This document shows positions 57,401 through 64,000 of a DNA stretch of 64,000 nucleotides, piece after piece. Where the stretch lies: contig OX463783.1 in the NCBI GenBank assembly GCA_949825025.1, positions 14,791,628 to 14,855,627 of the forward strand. The letters run 5' to 3'. The notes under the pieces are model-generated. The model was not told the DNA's origin. It saw only the letters and a program-made list of their open reading frames with translations, and made no database searches. The stretch comes from Siphlonurus alternatus (Eukaryota > Arthropoda > Insecta > Ephemeroptera > Siphlonuridae). The position numbers and the translations under genes were made by a program. Position 1 is the stretch's first letter. Each line of letters begins with the position of its first letter.

Positions 57401-58155
57401 ACGATTAGAAGTGCATCTACAACTTAAAAATCTCGATAACAATAATGCATAGCTATAAAAATAAAAAGTATTCTATTAACGAGATGCTATAAAAATGTAC
57501 CTTAATTTCTTTTAATGTGTTGTTGGCTTTATATAAAAATTACAATTCGTTTTATTATTTGTTTTTATCAAACCACAATTGTGTACTTCTACCTACTAAT
57601 TAGGAATTATTCACTACTTTTACAACCTGAACCTTCCGAAACTCTTTAACTTTTGAGTTTCTCGAGCTCTCGAACGGGGTTAATAGCCATGCCATTCCGG
57701 CATTAATTTACCTGTGACTTAAAGTTAATTTTTAAATTAAATTAATGAATTAAATGATTGAATAAAAATTTGAATTTGAAATTAACTTGAAATTAACACA
57801 AATTAAATTGATAAATTATAATATTTGAATAAATTAAGAATCAAATGAACCATTTTTTCAGGGAACATAAGTAAATTTACATTATTCTCAATTGCTCAAT
57901 TCCCATTTAATTGTGTATTATACTTATAAAATTTTAATAATTTTAAGTAATTTTTAAATTCAGTTTATAGCTATAAAGGCCACGTTATATAATCTAAAAA
58001 TTTAATAAATTCTCTACGTTATAAAAATTATTGATACTAAAACTTATGTGGCATTCCTACCATTGTTATTGGTGTTATATTAATCACTTACCTAAATCTG
58101 ATGTTGCTGTCGTCGTTGCAATAAATATCAATAACAAGTTCCACATTGACCTCAT
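39744..58155 (-). CDS. Secreted VWD/EGF-domain protein, VWDE-like (20 exons, 3' end open)
   Basis: Exons 5'->3': 58155-58092, 51198-51048, 50297-50023, 49415-49301, 49020-48903, 48472-48265, 47792-47608, 47089-46973, 46553-46359, 46066-45918, 45173-44975, 44566-44260, 43830-43621, 43511-43258, 42871-42664, 41758-41396, 41150-40940, 40885-40737, 40251-40156, 39850-39744. Every junction is GT-AG in matching phase, giving 1227 codons. Order: signal peptide 1-20; D8C-like module about 55-165; Ig-like about 165-240; beta-rich region 242-372; VWD about 373-545; EGF about 725-760; IPT-like about 770-850; Cys module 850-918; cadherin-like about 920-1010; EGF repeats about 1012-1227. VWDE family members share this order; they are secreted or surface proteins whose function is poorly understood. 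The last exon ends in phase 0 at a strong donor (CAG|GTAAGTCATG), so at least one more exon is missing. If that donor were not used, a stop would follow after six codons. Confidence 0.85.
40569..40625. repeat. (TA)n microsatellite in intron 18
   Basis: About 57 bp of TA repeat. Confidence 0.95.
40940..41758 (-). CDS. VWDE-like exons 16-17: cadherin-like module and EGFs
   Basis: Exon 16 (41758-41396) starts NEPPRFTSQNETVTAISLRA and runs through FTASDPEGGVLHFALAHPS, GELKWRVPHEE and VVTDSCNASANLRV, the pattern of a cadherin-like Ig fold (DPEG..F.L, L.W..P). It then enters an EGF (CPCLNNGLCVQNHDGLVTCV). Exon 17 (41150-40940) completes it (GWRCE) and adds CSCGSHGRCITGRNCRC and NPCANNPCPRGATCMTLS. 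The junction restores ...RRGFFG-GWRCE. Confidence 0.9.
42387..42431. repeat. (TA)n microsatellite in intron 15
   Basis: About 45 bp of TA repeat. Confidence 0.95.
42664..42871 (-). CDS. VWDE-like exon 15: VCVIDG-type Cys module
   Basis: Acceptor TTCTGGTCAG, donor TCAC|GTGAGT. It encodes SNTGGEHSNSIPLLVLDS, then CVRCSGGRTCETRDNVCVID and GSCYAAHEPSSADQCLTC. The CVIDGxCY...C..C.P pattern recurs in VWDE relatives just before the NEPP cadherin-like module, which exon 16 supplies. Confidence 0.88.
43258..43830 (-). CDS. VWDE-like exons 13-14: EGF and IPT-like module
   Basis: Exon 13 (43830-43621): GWALFSQPLLEDTCELHTWQ, then an EGF, CPEACSGHGVCLELGCICDP, GFSKHDC. Exon 14 (43511-43258): GLCDAARPGGCSKISVKGEG, FARSKLLMCRM, an IPT/TIG-like pattern (C...V.G.GF..S..L.C), then VLCLLPQ. 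The join is phase 1. Confidence 0.88.
43876..44227. mobile_element. TTAA foldback MITE filling VWDE-like intron 12
   Basis: TTAAGTTAGAGATAACACGC pairs with GCGTATTATCTCTACCTTAA. The arms carry CTAGTATTCGAG/CACGAAAACTAGCTCG. The element is 352 bp of a 429-bp intron (43831-44259), leaving 45 and 32 bp on its two sides. Confidence 0.85.
44260..45173 (-). CDS. VWDE-like exons 11-12: end of VWD and following region
   Basis: Exon 11 (45173-44975): RVADSTSLLHTRHETDAVAR, WCECSDRGVRSC, then FLDITEEALVGSEQTYNIVD. Exon 12 (44566-44260): MTLTSETDVYFEVHEMPLPS, SIRSDTSEVGLEE, LLNSSLGGSCAPI. The WRV.DS.SLL part is the usual end of a VWD domain in this family. The region after it has no named fold that can be recognised. 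Phase 2 in, phase 1 out. Confidence 0.88.
44700..44925 (-). repeat. 5S-SINE 3' fragment, type-A tail
   Basis: Minus-strand tail blocks CCTATTGTGGGTACTTCTAC, GAACGTTTTGCAGGCTCATC, ATCCCGGCATTTGC and GAGGGAAACGTGGAAACCTC. It stops before the 5S-like head, about 50 bp from exon 11. Confidence 0.75.
45442..45778. mobile_element. Foldback MITE, GGACAACATACATGAAAAAA family
   Basis: ATGGACAACATACATGAAAA pairs with TTTCATGTATGTTGACCAT. Inner arms GAGACCCGGAACT.. and ..AGTCCTGAGTCTC resemble the core of the element at 14792-15079, but the outer ends differ (GGTACCAAATTATG here). The loop holds AAAAAGGATAGAGACTGG. It lies in VWDE-like intron 10. Confidence 0.7.
45918..47089 (-). CDS. VWDE-like exons 8-10: VWD domain
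   Basis: Exon 8 (47089-46973): KLCHIFTQSHVIAFNRQTFD, then GTFTLYRDN, the opening C...DPH..TFDG-type block, here with QSH rather than DPH. Exon 9 (46553-46359): VEARVSSCRVGVAALCVCGV, then DSCGLEVPVLSVRRDE and RHGKILS. Exon 10 (46066-45918): GWMLRTHHAQFGLSLTLTSP, TGMCLQHDNDVMSHPDEW. The GLCGN-type Cys motif of classic VWD domains is replaced by TGMCLQHDND. Exon 8's donor (AAC|GTGACG) is non-ideal but gives the expected ...LYRDN-VEARVSSC junction. Exons 8 to 9 and 9 to 10 join in phase 0; exon 10 leaves in phase 2. Confidence 0.88.
46690..46860 (+). repeat. 5S-SINE tail fragment, type B, sense orientation
   Basis: GACCATCCTGATTGAGTTTT, CCATGGTTCCCTCAGTC and AGGCCATGGCCACC match the plus-strand tail of the type-B family seen in reverse at 311-360. 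The head is absent. Confidence 0.5.
47608..48472 (-). CDS. VWDE-like exons 6-7: beta-rich region before VWD
   Basis: Exon 6 (48472-48265): VQCEVELIPDNFSITSHPYF, VTLRPGRSEVTLEVTKTLPL, CSPGHECGLKVEF. Exon 7 (47792-47608): SQRRVSLSSCTAVLAAENGS, LVSVPSGAHAWWSQHPVVKI. The donor of exon 6 (CACG|GTGAGA) and acceptor of exon 7 (CCTCCCAG) join in phase 1. The repeated strand-like pattern with paired Cys suggests two Ig-like or similar modules; no family name is claimed. Confidence 0.85.
48903..49415 (-). CDS. VWDE-like exons 4-5: Ig-like module
   Basis: Exon 4 (49415-49301): APQLFLGSPVIAPLIRDNQV, then LLNCSFETDPEFEDKDFR. Exon 5 (49020-48903): LSWFKVTSQGIHV, then RHGLLDVIRHLLPGEE. C.F....D.D..L.WF is an Ig-like B-C strand pattern. 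Exon 4 ends in phase 2 and exon 5 begins with the completing G. Confidence 0.85.
49481..49832 (-). repeat. 5S-derived SINE, type-B tail, near full-length
   Basis: The tail shows GCTAAGGTGAGAATGAGGAA and TGGACACCTCTACTTTTTAT. The 5S-like head in reverse at about 49748-49832 shows CACCCATCCAAGTACTATCA, TTCTTAACAAGGGTGATCTA and ATGCACTGCGCCACG. It lies in VWDE-like intron 3. Confidence 0.75.
50023..51198 (-). CDS. VWDE-like exons 2-3: D8C-like N-terminal module
   Basis: Exon 2 (51198-51048): DSQVYEEDPCLNPRQIDDAR, VLCDQDLEPGWYRFFIGGR. Exon 3 (50297-50023): TCPPVSYCGTHAPIWLSMNA, ACVSGEIHNEVTSEPACCMY, VRVRHCQLQGFTVYHLQPAA, TCNMAYCAQ. The CGT.AP.WL...CC....V.V..C..F.VY.L.....C...YC pattern matches the D8C-type domain also found in uromodulin and VWDE. 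Exon 3 joins exon 4 in phase 1. Confidence 0.9.
51199..58091. other. Intron 1 of the VWDE-like gene (6.9 kb), AT-rich
   Basis: Separates the signal-peptide exon from the rest. It contains a TA run (51253-51276), a 5S-SINE 3' fragment at 56697-56990 and a decayed one at about 57590-57720. The remainder is very AT-rich with no gene. Two GC-richer islands stand out, about 52130-52310 and 55030-55165; neither gives a convincing exon. Confidence 0.6.
56697..56990 (-). repeat. 5S-SINE, type-A tail, 5'-truncated
   Basis: A poly-T start at 56697, then CCCTATTGGGTACTTCTATT, GAGCGTTTCGCGGGCTCTTC, ATCCCGGCATTTGCC, GAGGGAAACGTGGAAACCTC and AACCGGAAGTGCAATGGTCC, ending CCCCTGGGTGGGA. It closely matches the complete copy at 8329-8752 in reverse. 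The 5S-like head is missing. Confidence 0.8.
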
Positions 58156-58173
58156 GGTTGGTTGATCCGGCCT
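58092..58173 (-). CDS. VWDE-like exon with start codon and signal peptide
   Basis: ATG at 58155 reads MRSMWNLLLIFIATTTATSD, a short N-region, a hydrophobic core and a small-residue cleavage zone, i.e. a secretory signal. The donor TTAG|GTAAGTG leaves one base that pairs with exon 2 (AC) to give Asp and continue LDSQVYEEDPC. The acceptor TTTTCACAG at 58174 precedes 18 nt of 5' UTR, so at least one non-coding exon lies upstream. A second in-frame ATG (MWNLLL) is possible. Confidence 0.82.
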
Positions 58174-59055
58174 CTGTGAAAATGGAGAAGGCTTTATGGG
58201 TTTTTTGTACTGCCATTTTTGGTATTACCATTTTTTTCAACCATTAACTTTGATATTTATTATTCACATATTTTTATATTTACACAAAAATGTACAATTC
58301 CGCTTATCTCACTCTATAAGTCACCTGAAAAATTTATCTTGTACACTCTGAAGCATAAACAAAAAAAAATTTTACCTTTAAATCTTTAAATTTAATATAT
58401 ATATATAAGTATACTGGACTAATAAGATAAAAAGAACTATAATGAATATGAAAAAATTTAATCTGATATTTCATTTATTTATAATATTTCGTAAATAAAT
58501 ACTTTTTTAATTATAGTAAAATCTCAATATTTTGCAAAGATTAAAATATATATTACAAAATTAAAATATAAAACCAATATAATTACATAGATAAATTTAA
58601 TACAGGCAATTAAATTCGATACAAAATATTAACATAAATACTCCCTATATTGACATAACATTTTAAGTAATTATCTATTTAATTATACTGATCAAGTTTT
58701 CAAGGCTGTTTTTTTTTTAATTTGACTGTTGAATATTGAAATTTAATAAGAATTTAACATTATTTTATGTACACTCATCGCTTTAGAAAATTTCCCACTT
58801 GCAGCCGGGGCATGGTAATTACTAATTACTGATTATAGCAAGGCCGCAGAGGGGGATTTTCCGAGACGACGACTGTACCAAGTTTTTTTTTATTAATTTT
58901 TCCACTCATTAATTTACTAAAGTTATAGCTTAAAAAAAAATTGTTTTCATATTATTCTATTTTATTGTTCTGCAAAATAAATCACTTGATAAAAAAATAT
59001 TTAAAATAATTAAAAATAAAATTGTTATTTGATAGAAAACGTATATCAACGTTAC

Positions 59056-59205
59056 CTTCTCAACAGTTAAAACGGTGAGAACGTCTGCATGATAGAGGTA
59101 AGATGTTCACTGGTCCAGAGATGAAACCTCACTGAGATGCTGGATGCTGTGTAGAGTAGTTCTGTATCCCCCCAATCATCTTGTCTTCACTAACATCTCT
59201 CAAAG
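59056..59205 (-). other. Candidate 5' UTR exon of the VWDE-like gene
   Basis: On the minus strand a locally GC-richer stretch ends GTTGAGAAG|GTAACG, a fair donor, about 880 bp upstream of the signal-peptide exon. It has short upstream ATGs and no long frame. The transcription start is not identifiable. Confidence 0.25.
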
Positions 59206-59514
59206 AAAAAAAAAAGTTCAGTTGGATCACCATGCACACGTAGTGAGAAGTATAAACACGGGAAAAGAAGATAAAATATTTCTGTGTTGAGAATAAAATT
59301 TGATCATCAAATAGTAAAGGTTTAAAAAAAATTAAATTTATTATAATGTTAGAGAGGTAAAAAAATATATCTATTTTAAAAGTTATTTTAATGAATATAT
59401 TAAGTGTGATAATATACGTAATGAAAGATTTAAAATTGGTAATATAAAATGGTATAGAATATAGATTTCAATTTATATATAAGAAGGTGTATTTTTTTAA
59501 TATATTATAATATA

Positions 59515-60261
59515 CAGGGTGTTTACTTTGATTTGAACGTTTTAAAGTGATAATTAAGGAATAAAGTTCGATGGTAATATAGACATGTCATACATCAAAT
59601 TAAAGCTTACATTTTAACATTTTCAAAACTTGCATCATAAATTACATGTACGGACTTGTCTGTTTTTGAGACGAAAAAGAAACAAAAATGAGCTGTTTTT
59701 TTGTTCAAATATCGGTGGTAATATGAAATTAAATGGCATTTTAATGTGACTGATCGCAACGTGGAAACTTGTCAGGATGAACGCCACATTGCATCTTCAA
59801 ATTTTGTCAATGAACCAGAAACAGAAATGGAATGGTTAAAATTCGTAGAGAAACCACATTGTGGTAAAAAGCGTTACCCCTGGATGGGAGAAGTGCAATT
59901 TTTGTTTGAATGCAATGGTCACCCATCCAACCACAAAACATTCTTGTGTTGCTTTACTTTGGTGATCTAAGGAAAATTGACCAAACGCATTACATATCAC
60001 TCCCACACCAACCTTGCAATCCAGTGAAGAATTCAACAGTTAATTAATTTCATGTTACCACCGATATTTGAACAAAAAAACGGCTCATTTTTGTTTATTT
60101 TTCGTCTCAAAAAAAGACAAGTCCGCACATGTAATTTATGATGCAAGTTTTGAAAATGTTAAAATGTAAGCATTAATTTGATGTGTGACATGTCTATATT
60201 ACCATCGAACTTCATTCCTTAATTATCACTTTAAAACGTTCAAATCAAAGTAAACACCCTG
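59515..60261. mobile_element. Mariner-like foldback, CAGGGTGT ends with TA flanks, copy B
   Basis: TA|CAGGGTGTTTACTTTGATTT pairs with AAATCAAAGTAAACACCCTG|TA. The arms (AACGTTTTAAAGTGATAATT, GACATGT, ACGGACTTGTCTGTTTTTGA) are about 220 bp each. The centre is occupied by a 5S-SINE copy at about 59742-60030. Confidence 0.82.
59742..60030 (-). repeat. 5S-derived SINE nested in the mariner-like foldback
   Basis: In reverse: AACGTGGAAACTTGTCAGGA, AATGAACCAGAAACAGAAAT, GCGTTACCCCTGGATGGGAG, then the 5S head as GTCACCCATCCAACCAC, TTGCTTTACTTTGGTGATCT and AAACGCATTACATATCAC. It is more diverged than the copy at 8329-8752. Confidence 0.7.
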
Positions 60262-60264
60262 TAG

Positions 60265-60370
<106 letters not shown>

Positions 60371-60483
60371 GCTTAAACATAGATCATCATGACTACTGCT
60401 TCAATTGTATATAATTGTATAACAATTAATTTGTTAAAAAATTTTAAAAGGTAGAAAAGAAATAAAAAAATATATATTATTTT

Positions 60484-60660
60484 ATTTCTCCATGTTAAAT
60501 TGGTCAACTTTAAAAATTCATAACTCAAAAACTAGATCGTATTTGTATACCTGAAATTTTAGCTACTGATAGGGGGTGTAGAGGAGAACATTTTAAATTT
60601 TTTTCAGAATTTTTGTGAGAGGGATTTTTTTTAACATTGGTGGCGTTACCTTACCCTTAA
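60484..60660. mobile_element. TTAA foldback MITE, GGGTAAG subfamily, right half only
   Basis: Begins at the loop (TTTCTCCATGTTAAATTGG) and continues through AACTAGATCGTATTTGTATA and TGATAGGGGGTGTAGAGGAG to GGCGTTACCTTACCCTTAA. The left arm is absent. Confidence 0.8.
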
Positions 60661-61234
60661 ATAAATTTCACATGAAGTCTTAGATCTGTGGCTCTTAAAT
60701 TTATTTTCTTTTTTCTTTTTTTTTTCAACGCTCAAATATATATTTCCATAGAGAAATACAACAGTACACATCAGTATACAGCTATGCACTATATATAGAG
60801 AGAGCATGACAGTGATGGCAGCGTACGTATTAACATTATGTATAAAATATCATTGTTTTGGTATAAATATACAAAGAAATATATATAATATAATACTCAA
60901 ATGTGAATTAATATGAAGCTAATTTTATAGTTTTTGACAAGATAATATGAGTTTATAAAATATTTAGTAAACATGAATGCATTTCAGATCTGACAATGCT
61001 GAGAAAATGATCCAAAGAATATGTTCTAAGAAAATATAGAAAATGTTTTGTATGTACCAAAACAATGGGTAATAAATATAAACATTTGTAACATTTGAAA
61101 CTTTGAAGATGACGTTTTATATTACAAATTTCTCATAAAGCTCTTTAGTCTCAATGGATTAAAAATAATGGGTATAAGCATATAATATTCTCTCATAGCG
61201 TTGAAAGAAGCTTAGCCGCCGTCAAGGGGGGAGG

Positions 61235-61239
<5 letters not shown>

Positions 61240-61302
<63 letters not shown>
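61240..61302. repeat. (GA)n microsatellite
   Basis: About 60 bp of pure GA repeat. Confidence 0.95.
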
Positions 61303-61304
<2 letters not shown>

Positions 61305-61769
61305 TTAGAGGTAAAATTAGATGCATCGTGTGTTATCTTAAAAGATTCATACATACATAAATGTTTTTACATACATAAACTGATTCTATATACTAAAAAT
61401 AAAGACCCAAGTTAACTGTTATATAATAACGATGATAAATATTAAAAATAAGTTTATTACCATGAACATAAATATACATTTATAAAATGTCTAAAATTAT
61501 TGTCCAAAATATTTATTATAATAAATTTGACTTTGATGTTTAATTGTACATTAAATATTATATACTTGTATATTACATTTAATTATTATTATTATGATTG
61601 GGGTGTTATTTTAACACCCAACCAAGTTGTGGTTATAAGCCGCGCTATCAGCACTGGACCCAATTATATTAATTATCAATAAGCCTATAATATAGAGATG
61701 AGTAAGGCGCCCACCGAATCTTGTTAGAGATTTTATGGGATTTTATTATTAAATTAACATATATCTTAT

Positions 61770-61997
61770 AATACAGGGATACACCGGCCCCCCGCGCCCC
61801 TAAATGTGAGCTTGGAGCTCGAGGGTGGCAGGGGTATAGTGAGAGTTAAGTGAGGGAATAAAGGATTATGGTATATACGTGGCCACTGTCTTATACGTAC
61901 CTGTTAAAATTACGTGTCCCAGGAGAGAGTTATATGCAGCATTCTCTGAGGTGAGACTGAAGGAACCGTGGAAAACCTCAGTCGATCAGAACTGATA

Positions 61998-62040
<43 letters not shown>

Positions 62041-62310
62041 TACTTCACTATACGTATAGCCTCTGAGAAACCACACACAAGTGTATCATCGAATTGTTAT
62101 TGGGTGTGGAAAGCGAGATGAATTTACCCCAGAAGGAGCAATGTTATTTTTACTTGAAACGCGCGCCGCGGGCACCCCCGTCTATAATATATTAATATAA
62201 TCACACGTACGTTATACTCAACCTTAATTGCTTGGCTTGCCTTCGGTGATCTAGCGACAACCATGCAGTCAATACACTGCGCCACGCTCAACCTCAATCA
62301 GCTCTAATTA
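61770..62310 (-). repeat. 5S-derived SINE, type-B tail, with internal TA expansion
   Basis: The tail blocks GGATACACCGGCCCCCCGCG, ATTCTCTGAGGTGAGACTGA and CCGTGGAAAACCTCAGTCGA are followed by a TA run (about 61998-62035). The head in reverse is TTGCTTGGCTTGCCTTCGGT, GATCTAGCGACAACC, AATACACTGCGCCACGC. Confidence 0.7.
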
Positions 62311-62746
62311 TAACAAGCATAAGTCGTTCGATCGTATATAAATTCTGTTACTTTTAAAATAATATAATATATAAATTAATATTTAATATATAATCCTATA
62401 ATATATTCCTATATTCTATACTATAATTAACATATATATTTTAGGTTATTTTTTTACATAAATATTTCCTATTATAGATTTTAAAAAATTAGAGAGTATT
62501 TAATTATTATAGCTTTTTATATTGTTATAATAGCTTTTTGCTCCTTTTATTTATTTATACGCAATAAAAATATATGCAATAAAAATATTTTGATATGTTT
62601 CTTCTACCATTCAATTACCATATATTATTAATCTCCAAGCCTTGTAATTATGCAACCATCCAAACACCAGTACATCAAGAGTTGCATAACACGGCCGGGG
62701 TACCACAATTAAGTTGCATGCTTAATTATAAATAATTAATTCGGTG

Positions 62747-62747
<1 letters not shown>

Positions 62748-62828
<81 letters not shown>

Positions 62829-62834
62829 CACCGA

Positions 62835-62914
<80 letters not shown>
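62748..62914. repeat. Two (TA)n tracts around an inverted GGTGTAATATAT/TTACACC pair
   Basis: TA runs of about 79 and 74 bp. AATTAATTCGGTGTAATATA before the first tract and TATTACACCGAATTAATATA after it form inverted copies, so the whole can fold on itself. Confidence 0.9.
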
Positions 62915-62918
<4 letters not shown>

Positions 62919-63334
62919 TTGATTTTATGTATAATAGTAAAATTTTCTATATGCGTATATAATTTAAATATCATTGCAGGGTTCTTTTTACATTATAATA
63001 CTTAGTGACTGATATTTAAAATTTCCAAGCCATACATGCATGTATGACTAATAGAAATTTAATGTATTATGAGAAAATTTAAAGGTTAATTCCGTTATAT
63101 TTTAAATGAAAATATTTACAATCGTATTCTGCAAGTAAATTTAATGATGCTATTTCTATGTAAGGGTTATATAGTTATAATAATTATTTTATCTCTTTTT
63201 ACTAACACCATGATGGCACCTTAGCAATTTAAATTTCTGTAAATTTTTTGTTAGATGCATGGCATTGTTATGGCATTAATAGCGTGTTGGATCAACGATA
63301 TGGAAACTAGAGCTGTTGCTATCATATCTCATGC

Positions 63335-63432
63335 TTAAGCGTAAGGTAACGCGCCCAATCTTAAAAAAAAAAAAAAAAAAAAATCCCACACATTAAAAAT
63401 ATCTTAAAATATTCTCCTAGTCGCTCTGCATC
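63335..63432. mobile_element. TTAA foldback MITE, left part, interrupted
   Basis: TTAAGCGTAAGGTAACGCGC then ATATTCTCCTAGTCG. The continuation expected of the arm (CAGGCATACAACTTTGAGCT, TAGTTTTTGAGTTAAGG) resumes at about 63952 and runs off the window, so about 0.5 kb appears to have inserted inside it. Confidence 0.55.
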
Positions 63433-63439
63433 ATCCCGG

Positions 63440-63790
63440 GCTTTATATTGTCGATCGATCATGATCGATCTATGAAAAATCTATGACTTTTTACCATTAA
63501 GTTTGAGGGAAATTGATAGTGAAAAACTATTTAAAAACAAATTGAAAAACATTCTTATTCATAGTGAAATTTATTCTGTGAAGTTGTATTTTAGTAATAA
63601 GATGCCTGAAAATATTTTATCCAGTGTTATTTTGTACATTTAATTTATTAGGAAGTGCTATTGTTGGTTATTTGTGTTTATGTATTATTGTCTTGTTGTA
63701 ACTGTTTTTTTTTTTTTGTTAAAATGACGTAACCCATGTTGTACTTGTATAACCAGTGGTTAAATAAAAGAATTGAATTGAATTGAATCA
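63440..63790 (+). pseudogene. LINE 3' end (ORF2 C-terminus and tail)
   Basis: Frame from about 63481: YDFLPLSLREIDSEKLFKNK, LKNILIHSEIYSVK, ending at TAA near 63640. The LPLSLREI.S...FK..LK pattern is the last segment of many LINE ORF2 proteins. A short 3' UTR ends in AATAAAAGAATTGAATTGAA, a tandem pentamer tail typical of several LINE clades. Confidence 0.6.
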
Positions 63791-64000
63791 GTAGCTAATT
63801 AAAAGTATTAATTAAAGACAAGTTTTATGGTTTATGTCTTATACATGGAGGAAATATCCATGGTCTTATATGTATATGATGTAATTTGCAATGTATCCAA
63901 CAACTGTTATTCTTTATTGGATCCAATAAACAAATCAAATTAAAATCATGCAGGCATACAACTTTGAGCTTTAGTTTTTGAGTTAAGGAATTTTTAAAAT

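Noticed and set aside
59746..59970. 74-codon frame on the + strand near 59.8 kb
   Set aside because: Lies inside the SINE in the loop of the mariner-like foldback.

Overview
The window is animal genomic DNA. It is strongly AT-rich, has dense GT-AG introns, and is crowded with TA microsatellites, hairpin-forming (foldback) transposons, SINEs and LINE fragments. The gene content (a multi-Tudor germline-type protein, a von Willebrand D/EGF secreted protein, a HYR-domain protein) is metazoan. The overall character fits an early-branching invertebrate such as a sponge or cnidarian, but the sequence alone does not fix the phylum.

Three cellular genes can be read. (1) On the + strand, 1240-2362 holds the last two coding exons of a gene entering from the left: the end of a HYR domain and a Gln/Asn-rich tail. 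(2) On the + strand, 5771-34385 holds a multi-Tudor protein gene that splices in frame over 14 exons to give 2465 codons. It carries nine Tudor modules and an acidic disordered C-terminal tail, as in the Tudor/TDRD scaffolds of germ granules and the piRNA pathway. (3) On the - strand, 58155 down to 39744, 20 exons splice in frame to give 1227 codons of a secreted protein: signal peptide, D8C-like N-terminal module, VWD domain, IPT-like and cadherin-like modules and a run of EGF domains. This layout resembles VWDE. Its last exon was not found with confidence. The two complete-looking genes are convergent, with their 3' ends facing each other across about 34.4-39.7 kb.

Between the convergent genes, 36749-37555 encodes an intact 268-residue LINE ORF1-type protein. 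It has a 2A-like motif (GIESNPGP) near its N-terminus and no ORF2 downstream, so it looks like an ORF1-only, HAL1-like unit.

Most of the rest is mobile DNA. It includes a 5S-rRNA-derived SINE family with two tail types, a TTAA-ended foldback family with about ten copies in two subfamilies, mariner-like CAGGGTGT foldbacks with TA flanks, a hAT-like MITE with a perfect 8-bp target duplication, a nested 2.5-kb CAGGGGCGG element, a 1.8-kb element built of internal tandem repeats, a GGATGCG minisatellite, and an inverted pair of tRNA-derived sequences. The introns of the Tudor gene hold several hairpins of 0.3-1.2 kb, so its pre-mRNA could form long double-stranded RNA. The 6.9-kb first intron of the VWDE-like gene (51199-58091) and the flank from 59.2 to 64 kb contain only AT-rich sequence and repeats, apart from two small GC-richer islands.
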